DNA of 64,000 nt from Dyella_A ginsengisoli (GTDB lineage: Bacteria; Pseudomonadota; Gammaproteobacteria; Xanthomonadales; Rhodanobacteraceae). Where the stretch lies: assembly GCF_044904665.1 (NCBI RefSeq), contig NZ_JADIKM010000003.1:248001-312000 (forward strand), written 5' to 3'. Each line of letters starts with the position of its first letter. The stretch's first letter is position 1. The position numbers and the translations under genes are program-made. This document shows, piece after piece, positions 56,806 to 64,000 of the stretch. The notes beneath the pieces are model-generated. The model made no database searches. It was not told the DNA's origin and saw only the letters and a program-made list of their open reading frames with translations.

Positions 56806-57819
56806 ATGGATTACGACCGTTACGACCGCGTCCGTGCCGTGCAATGGCAGAGCGATCACCTGCGACTGCTCGACCAGCGCCTGCTTCCGCGCGAAGAGCG
56901 CTGGATGGATTGCCGAACCGCCGCCGAAGTGACCCAGGCCATTCGCGACCTCGTTGTGCGCGGTGCGCCGGCGATCGGCATTGCCGCCGCCTGGGGCGTG
57001 GTGCTCGCAGCGCAGCAGGGCGAGCCGCTCGACGCGGCGTTGGTCATGCTGCGCGCGGCGCGGCCGACGGCGGTGAATCTGATGTGGGCACTGGACCGCA
57101 TGAAGAAGCGCATCGCCGCCGGCGCCGATGCCGCCATGCTGGCCGGCGAAGCCCAGGCGATCCAGGACGAGGATCTCGCCGCCAATCGGCACATGGGCGA
57201 GCTGGGTGCGGCGCTGATCGCGCCGGGCTCGGGCGTGCTGACCCACTGCAACACCGGCTCGCTGGCCACCGCCGGGTTCGGTACGGCGCTCGGCGTGATC
57301 CGCGCTGGCGTTGCCAGCGGACGCATCGGCCAAGTCTACGCCGGCGAGACGCGCCCGTGGCAGCAGGGCGCGCGGCTGACCATGTACGAGCTGGTGCGCG
57401 ACGGTATCTCGGCCAGACTGATCGCCGACTCGGCCGCGGCCCATCTCATGAAATCCGGCGCCGTGCAGTGGGTGATCGTCGGCGCCGATCGCATTGCGGC
57501 CAACGGCGACACAGCCAACAAGATCGGCACCTACCAACTCGCCATCGCCGCGCGCCATCACGGTGTGAAGTTCATGGTGGTGGCGCCGTCCTCGACGGTG
57601 GACATGGCCACGCCCGACGGCGAGGCGATCGAGATCGAGCTGCGCGACGCCACCGAGCTCCTCTCCACCGGCGGGCAGCGCACCGTGGTCGAGGGTGCCG
57701 AGGCGTGGAACCCGGTGTTCGACGTCACCCCGGCCGAGCTGATCGACGCCATCGTCACCGAGCGCGGCGTGATCGAGCGGCCCAACGCGGCCGTGATGCA
57801 GGCGGTCTTCGGCGGGTGA
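56806..57819 (+). CDS. mtnA: Methylthioribose-1-phosphate isomerase
   Basis: Converts 5-methylthioribose-1-phosphate to methylthioribulose-1-phosphate in the methionine salvage pathway. The 337-residue protein carries THCNTGSLATAGFGTALGV (catalytic Cys) and VGADRIAANGDTANKIGTYQ (catalytic Asp), both diagnostic. The start at 56806 (MDYDRYDRVRAVQW) gives the family length; the open frame extends further upstream without similarity. Confidence 0.93.
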   Translation: MDYDRYDRVRAVQWQSDHLRLLDQRLLPREERWMDCRTAAEVTQAIRDLVVRGAPAIGIAAAWGVVLAAQQGEPLDAALVMLRAARPTAVNLMWALDRMKKRIAAGADAAMLAGEAQAIQDEDLAANRHMGELGAALIAPGSGVLTHCNTGSLATAGFGTALGVIRAGVASGRIGQVYAGETRPWQQGARLTMYELVRDGISARLIADSAAAHLMKSGAVQWVIVGADRIAANGDTANKIGTYQLAIAARHHGVKFMVVAPSSTVDMATPDGEAIEIELRDATELLSTGGQRTVVEGAEAWNPVFDVTPAELIDAIVTERGVIERPNAAVMQAVFGG

Positions 57820-58226
57820 GGTTGCCGCGCGACATCTCGCTGTTCGCGATCGGCGGCGTGCTCGGGCTGGTCATCGATGCGACGGTGGTGCAGGCGCTGG
57901 TGGGCCTGCAGCACTGGAACGCCTATATCGCCCGCGTGGTGTCGTTCCTGCTCGCCGCCACGTTCACCTGGTGGTGGAACCGGCGGCACACTTTCGCGGG
58001 CCGTTCCAGCGGACGTCGCGCGCATGCCGAATGGCTGCACTGGCTTGCGCTGATGAGCGCCGGTGCCGTGGTGAATTACGGTGTGTACGCGCTGTGCCTG
58101 CAGCTGTTTCCGGCCCTGCACCGGTGGCCGGCGGTGGCCGCGGCAGCGGGTTCGGCGGTCGCTGCGCTGGTCAATTTTTCAGCAGCACGCGTGGTGCTTT
58201 TCCGTCACCCCAAAACACCGCGCTAA
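57816..58226 (+). CDS. GtrA-like membrane protein
   Basis: A 136-residue protein from a GTG overlapping the mtnA stop (GTGA), with four transmembrane helices and the GtrA motif RVVSFLLAATFTWWWNRRHTF. GtrA-type proteins are thought to flip lipid-linked sugars or help cell-wall glycan export. The substrate here is unknown; its coupling to mtnA probably has no functional meaning. Confidence 0.8.
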   Translation: MRLPRDISLFAIGGVLGLVIDATVVQALVGLQHWNAYIARVVSFLLAATFTWWWNRRHTFAGRSSGRRAHAEWLHWLALMSAGAVVNYGVYALCLQLFPALHRWPAVAAAAGSAVAALVNFSAARVVLFRHPKTPR

Positions 58227-58237
58227 GTAATTGATAA

Positions 58238-58281
58238 GAAAGCACTAAATACTGTCATGCAAAGTGCTTTCGTGGTACACT
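58238..58281 (+). promoter_or_regulatory. gyrA promoter region with 9-bp inverted repeat
   Basis: GAAAGCACT (58238-58246) and AGTGCTTTC (58263-58271) form a perfect inverted repeat spaced by 16 bp. It brackets a -35-like CTGTCA (58252-58257) whose -10 TACACT (58276-58281) follows after 18 bp. This could be an operator or a structure for the previous operon's 3' end. Confidence 0.55.
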
Positions 58282-58365
58282 CCGCGGGTTGAATTTCGGG
58301 TCGCTCACGCACGCGCCTGAGGCGCTGGCAATGCGGCCTTTTTTCGTTCACTGGGAAGCCGATTG

Positions 58366-60978
<2,613 letters not shown>

Positions 60979-61001
60979 CCCGAGCCATTGATGGCACCAC
61001 G

Positions 61002-61029
61002 AAAAACCCCGGCGCAGGCCGGGGTTTTT
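61002..61029. terminator. Bidirectional terminator between gyrA and LAB_N gene
   Basis: AAAAACCCCGG and CCGGGGTTTTT pair around a 6-base loop CGCAGG. The A and T runs on each side make it work for both convergent genes. Confidence 0.85.
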
Positions 61030-61050
61030 CGTTTCAACGCCGGAACGGCC

Positions 61051-61374
61051 TCAACGCAACGCGGTGCGCTTGAGCAGCCAGAGATTGCGTGCATAGAGAA
61101 ACGGCAGGAAGGCGTAGCTGAGCATCACGGGCAGCTTGTCGATATGCAGCGCGTACAGCAGTTGCAGCACGCTGCCCCAGAAACTCAGATGCCAGAAGAT
61201 CGGCGGCACCACCAGCTGCCTGGCCTTTTCCGAATGCAGCCACTGGATCAGGAAGCGCGAGCTGAAAAGCGCCGCGCCGGCCAGTCCCAGCCCGGTCCAG
61301 ATCATTGAGTCGCGATAGAGCCACGGTACGAGGGGGCCGAGCAGCGGTTCGAGCAGACCATCGGCAAGGCGCAT
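61051..61374 (-). CDS. LAB_N-domain membrane protein
   Basis: A 107-residue membrane protein with three hydrophobic helices. It carries the signature FSSRFLIQWLHSEKAR, then PPIFWHLSFWGS, of the lipid-A-disaccharide synthase N-terminal domain family. It is probably related to lipid handling or glycosyl transfer; these small proteins often lie near polysaccharide genes. Function not established. Confidence 0.85.
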   Translation of the reverse strand: MRLADGLLEPLLGPLVPWLYRDSMIWTGLGLAGAALFSSRFLIQWLHSEKARQLVVPPIFWHLSFWGSVLQLLYALHIDKLPVMLSYAFLPFLYARNLWLLKRTALR

Positions 61375-61407
61375 CCTGCGCTCCTTATGGCGAGAGGGAG
61401 AGGTGTT

Positions 61408-61893
61408 TCAGCCGCCGATCACGGCCAGCATGGCTTCGGCGCTGCTGACGCGGAATTCGCCTGGAGCTTCGATGGCCAGCGACTTCACCACGCCGTCCTC
61501 GGCGTAGAGCGCAAAGCGGCGGGCGCGCAGGCCCAGTCCGTAGGCGCTGCCGTCCAGTTCCAGCCCCAGCGCGCGGGTGAAGTCCGCGTTGCCGTCGGCG
61601 AGCATCTTCAGGCCGGGCGGCACGAACTGGGCCTGGGCCCACGCCTGCATCACGAAGGCGTCGTTCACCGACAGGCAGTAGACCTCGATCCCGCGCTCGC
61701 GGAACGCGTCGTACATCGCCACATAGCCGGGCAGGTGGCGCTCGGAGCAGGTGGGCGTGAAGGCACCGGGCACGGCGAACAGCACCACCTTGCGGCCGGC
61801 AAACAGTGCGCCAGTGGTGGTGTTCTGCTTTTCGCCGCTGTCGATCACGGCAAGCGGCAGGTCGGGCAGGGGCTGGCCGGTTTGGATGGTCAT
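61408..61893 (-). CDS. Peroxiredoxin (Prx5-like)
   Basis: Reduces peroxides. The 161-residue protein has the peroxidatic motif VPGAFTPTCSERHLPGY with Cys49, and one further Cys73 that could be resolving. The start at 61893 (MTIQTGQPLPDLPL) is preferred over a more distant codon. The C-terminus (VSSAEAMLAVIGG) is typical of the Prx5 group. Confidence 0.92.
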   Translation of the reverse strand: MTIQTGQPLPDLPLAVIDSGEKQNTTTGALFAGRKVVLFAVPGAFTPTCSERHLPGYVAMYDAFRERGIEVYCLSVNDAFVMQAWAQAQFVPPGLKMLADGNADFTRALGLELDGSAYGLGLRARRFALYAEDGVVKSLAIEAPGEFRVSSAEAMLAVIGG

Positions 61894-62043
61894 GGCGTTT
61901 CCATGCTGAATGGTGGGCTGAAAGTGGGGCAACCGCGGGATCCTAAACCGCGCCGGCCGCTGCTGTCGCCTTGAATCGCGGCCGGCCGCACCTACTTGAC
62001 AGGCAAGCGGCGCGCACGCCGTAACCTTTTCGAGGAGTCAGCC

Positions 62044-62493
62044 ATGAGCAACCGCAACCCGATGCAGTGGAATGCCACCCGCATGTTCCCGGAGGAGGTC
62101 CGCCAGGCCTTCGACCGCTTCTTCCAGGCCGAGGAAAGCGATGCCTCCAACGTGGTCACCAGCCAGTGGGCGCCACGGGTGGACATCCGCGAGGACGAGC
62201 AGCGGTTCGTGATCCTTGCCGATGTTCCGGGGGTGGATCCGGCACAGATCGAGGTGAGCATGGAGAAGGGCATACTGACCATCAAGGGCGAACGCCAGGC
62301 GCCCAACGGCGACAACGGCAAGTACACCCGGGTGGAGCGGGCCCACGGCGTCTTCCATCGCCGCTTCACGCTGCCGGACAGCGCCGACGCCGAAGGCATC
62401 ACCGCCACCGGCAAGTTCGGCGTGCTGGAGATCGTGATTCCGAAGAAGCCGCTGGCCACGCCGCGTCGCATCACCATCAACGCGGCCGAGTAA
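62044..62493 (+). CDS. Small heat shock protein Hsp20
   Basis: A holdase chaperone of 149 residues with an alpha-crystallin domain (about 44-140; WAPRVDIREDEQRFVILADV, then GILTIKGERQ, and GVLEIVIPKKPLA with the C-terminal IxI-like segment). GAGGAG lies before the ATG. It is followed by a DnaJ-type co-chaperone, suggesting joint stress response. A CTTGAA box at about 61970 resembles the -35 of sigma-32, but the -10 is not convincing. Confidence 0.9.
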   Translation: MSNRNPMQWNATRMFPEEVRQAFDRFFQAEESDASNVVTSQWAPRVDIREDEQRFVILADVPGVDPAQIEVSMEKGILTIKGERQAPNGDNGKYTRVERAHGVFHRRFTLPDSADAEGITATGKFGVLEIVIPKKPLATPRRITINAAE

Positions 62494-62567
62494 GCTGGGA
62501 TGATTGAGTCCGCGGCGGGCACATGCCCGCCGCGGAACCTGCATGATCCGTCGCCGGGGAGAGGTGA

Positions 62568-63467
62568 GTGGAGTTCAAAGATTATTACGACATCCTGGGC
62601 GTGAAGCCCGATGCCAGCGAGGCGGAGATCAAGGCCGCCTACCGCAAGCTGGCGCGGCAATACCATCCGGACAAGAACAAGGAAGCCGGCGCCGAGGACA
62701 AGTTCAAGGCCATCAACGAGGCCAACGAAGTGCTGCGCGACAAGGAAAAGCGCCGCGCCTACGATCAGGTGCGCGCCGGCGGCTACCGCGGCGGCGAGCA
62801 GTTCCGTCCGCCGCCGGGCTTCGGCCAGGGCTACGACTTTGGTGACGGCGGCGCCGGTGAGGGCGACTTCAGCGACTTCTTCGAAAGCCTGTTCGGTCGC
62901 GGTGCGGGCGGCCATCGCGGCCAGCCGCGCGCGCGGCGCGGTCGCGACGTGCAGGCGCAGGTGCAGATCGATCTGCAGACCGCGTTCGACGGTGGCCGCA
63001 CCCGCGTGGCGCTGCACGACAGCCACGGCAACGAGCGCGTGCTGGAAGTGAAGATCCCGGCCGGCATCCAGCCGGGGCAGGTGATTCGGCTGTCCGGCCA
63101 GGGCCATGCCGGTGCGGCGGGTGGCCCGAGCGGCGACCTGCTGCTGGAAGTGGCGATCCGCGACGACGCCCGCTTCAAGCTGGACGGACTCAACGTGCTG
63201 CACGTGCTGCCGATCGCGCCATGGGAAGCGGCGCTGGGCGCCACGGTGCCGGTGCCGACGCTGGCTGGCACGGTGGACCTGCGCATTCCGGCCGGTTCGC
63301 AGTCGGGCAAGAAGCTGCGCCTGAAGGGGCGCGGCATGCCCGGCGCGCAGCCCGGCGACCAGCTGGTGGAACTGTCCATCCGCACGCCACCGGCCGACGA
63401 CGACAAGCAGCGCAAGGCCTACGAGTCGCTGCACAAGCACTTTGCGGACTACAACCCGCGCGGTTGA
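62568..63467 (+). CDS. cbpA: DnaJ-class co-chaperone CbpA
   Basis: Stimulates DnaK. The 299-residue protein has a J domain (1-70) with HPD at 33-35 and a Gly/Phe-rich region (about 75-125). Two C-terminal substrate-binding domains follow, without the DnaJ zinc fingers, which is the CbpA arrangement. GTG start at 62568 with GGGGAGAGG upstream. Confidence 0.9.
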   Translation: MEFKDYYDILGVKPDASEAEIKAAYRKLARQYHPDKNKEAGAEDKFKAINEANEVLRDKEKRRAYDQVRAGGYRGGEQFRPPPGFGQGYDFGDGGAGEGDFSDFFESLFGRGAGGHRGQPRARRGRDVQAQVQIDLQTAFDGGRTRVALHDSHGNERVLEVKIPAGIQPGQVIRLSGQGHAGAAGGPSGDLLLEVAIRDDARFKLDGLNVLHVLPIAPWEAALGATVPVPTLAGTVDLRIPAGSQSGKKLRLKGRGMPGAQPGDQLVELSIRTPPADDDKQRKAYESLHKHFADYNPRG

Positions 63468-63496
63468 GTCATTGCCGGGTCCGGATGCATCCAATG

Positions 63497-63522
63497 AAAA
63501 CGGCGCCCTCGGGCGCCGTTTT
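63497..63522. terminator. Bidirectional terminator between cbpA and pilH
   Basis: AAAACGGCGCC and GGCGCCGTTTT pair around a CTCG loop. Confidence 0.8.
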
Positions 63523-63548
63523 CGTGTCCGTCGATCGACTTGCTTCGA

Positions 63549-63914
63549 TCAGGTGGGCAGCAGTTCGGCCAGCGTGGCGACCAGCTCCTCTTCCTTGATC
63601 GGCTTGGTGACGTAGGCCTTGGCGCCCTGGCGCATGCCCCAGACCTTGTCGGTCTCCTGGTCCTTGGTGGTGACCAGCACCACGGGGATGTGCGCGGTGG
63701 TGGGGTCCTTGCTGATCGTGCGGGTGGCCTGGAAACCGTTGAGGTTGGGCATCACCACGTCCATAAGGATCAGATCCGGCAGCTCGCGCTTGGCCGCCTC
63801 GACGCCGGCCGCGCCATCCTCGGCGGTCAGCGCCTCGTGGCCGAGCTTCTCCACGACACGTTTGAGACCGAGCAGCTGCGACGGGGAATCGTCGACGATG
63901 AGGATACGGGCCAT
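63549..63914 (-). CDS. pilH: Twitching motility response regulator PilH
   Basis: A 121-residue stand-alone CheY-like receiver. Phospho-acceptor Asp52 lies in LILMDVVMPNLNGFQATR; Asp8/Asp9, Thr82 and Lys104 complete the site. The segment VTTKDQETDKVWGMRQGAKA is diagnostic for PilH, which with PilG controls type IV pilus retraction. A gene on the same strand may end at about 63986 just upstream (pilG is expected), but too little is visible. Confidence 0.92.
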   Translation of the reverse strand: MARILIVDDSPSQLLGLKRVVEKLGHEALTAEDGAAGVEAAKRELPDLILMDVVMPNLNGFQATRTISKDPTTAHIPVVLVTTKDQETDKVWGMRQGAKAYVTKPIKEEELVATLAELLPT

Positions 63915-64000
63915 AAGGTGGGGATCCCTTGTGCGAAAGTGAATGAATTCTAAGCTGCGCCCGACCGGCTTCCAAGTCGACGCGATCAGGCGCCGGCGTG

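Noticed and set aside
61970..62030. Sigma-32 heat-shock promoter for hsp20
   Set aside because: CTTGAA is present at about 61970, but no CCCCAT-like -10 at the right distance; a TTGACA at 61996 also lacks a good -10.
63915..64000. 3' end of pilG on the minus strand (stop at about 63986)
   Set aside because: Only about four codons (HAGA then stop) are visible; gene order makes it likely but the sequence cannot support it.

Overview
The window is high-GC, densely coded gammaproteobacterial chromosome carrying one complete-looking prophage. The gene set and order point to the Lysobacterales (Xanthomonadales), most likely Rhodanobacteraceae (Rhodanobacter/Dyella-like): nuoH-N, then metY-rimP-nusA-infB-rbfA-truB-rpsO-pnp, a class III PHA synthase pair, gyrA with Ala at position 83, and pilH. 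The genus is inferred from gene content and not proven.

Layout. 1-7335: the 3' part of the respiratory complex I operon (nuoH partial to nuoN). 7371-7489: a strong sigma-70 promoter and the initiator tRNA gene metY. 7490-44764: a lambdoid siphovirus prophage of about 37.3 kb inserted at the 3' end of metY. It separates metY from rimP-nusA, which lies directly downstream of metY in E. coli and now starts at 44965. 44965-54026: rimP, nusA, infB, rbfA, truB, rpsO, pnp. 54141-58226: phaE, phaC, a PspC-domain protein, mtnA and a GtrA-like protein. 58366-63914: gyrA, a LAB_N membrane protein (minus), a peroxiredoxin (minus), hsp20, a CbpA-type DnaJ and pilH (minus).

Prophage organisation. A long minus-strand operon (16214 down to 7446) holds about 21 mostly tiny genes, chained by ATGA/GTGA/TGATG stop-start overlaps, and ends in a large serine integrase. 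A lipoprotein moron, a small XRE repressor and a Cro-like gene occupy 16.4-18.0 kb. Two mirror-image promoters there each carry two copies of the same operator (TACGA-N4-TCGTW) at 24-bp spacing. The rightward genes run: CII-like regulator, DksA/TraR-like zinc finger, CHC2 primase, VapE-type ATPase, a repeat-rich 444-bp non-coding block (candidate cos/ori), small and large terminase (Nu1/GpA type), Mor-like protein, gpW-like protein, portal, protease-capsid fusion, head-tail and tail genes including a -1 frameshift chaperone, tape measure, tail tip, tailspike, SPRY protein, endolysin, holins and nested Rz/Rz1.

Most notable observations. (1) The integrase reading frame crosses the attachment site. 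In the lysogen its last 14 residues are read antisense from metY. In the reconstructed circular phage it would instead run 39 residues through the sequence now at the far right end and stop 1 bp from the Rz1 stop codon. (2) That right-end phage sequence also looks like a decayed copy of the metY promoter and tRNA, pointing at the orphaned rimP-nusA operon. (3) A 26-bp hairpin element (conserved TGCCTT loop) sits just upstream of three late modules. (4) The lysis/lysogeny switch has paired, mirrored operators and an apparently leaderless Cro-like message. All assignments were made by reading the sequence; no database search was run.
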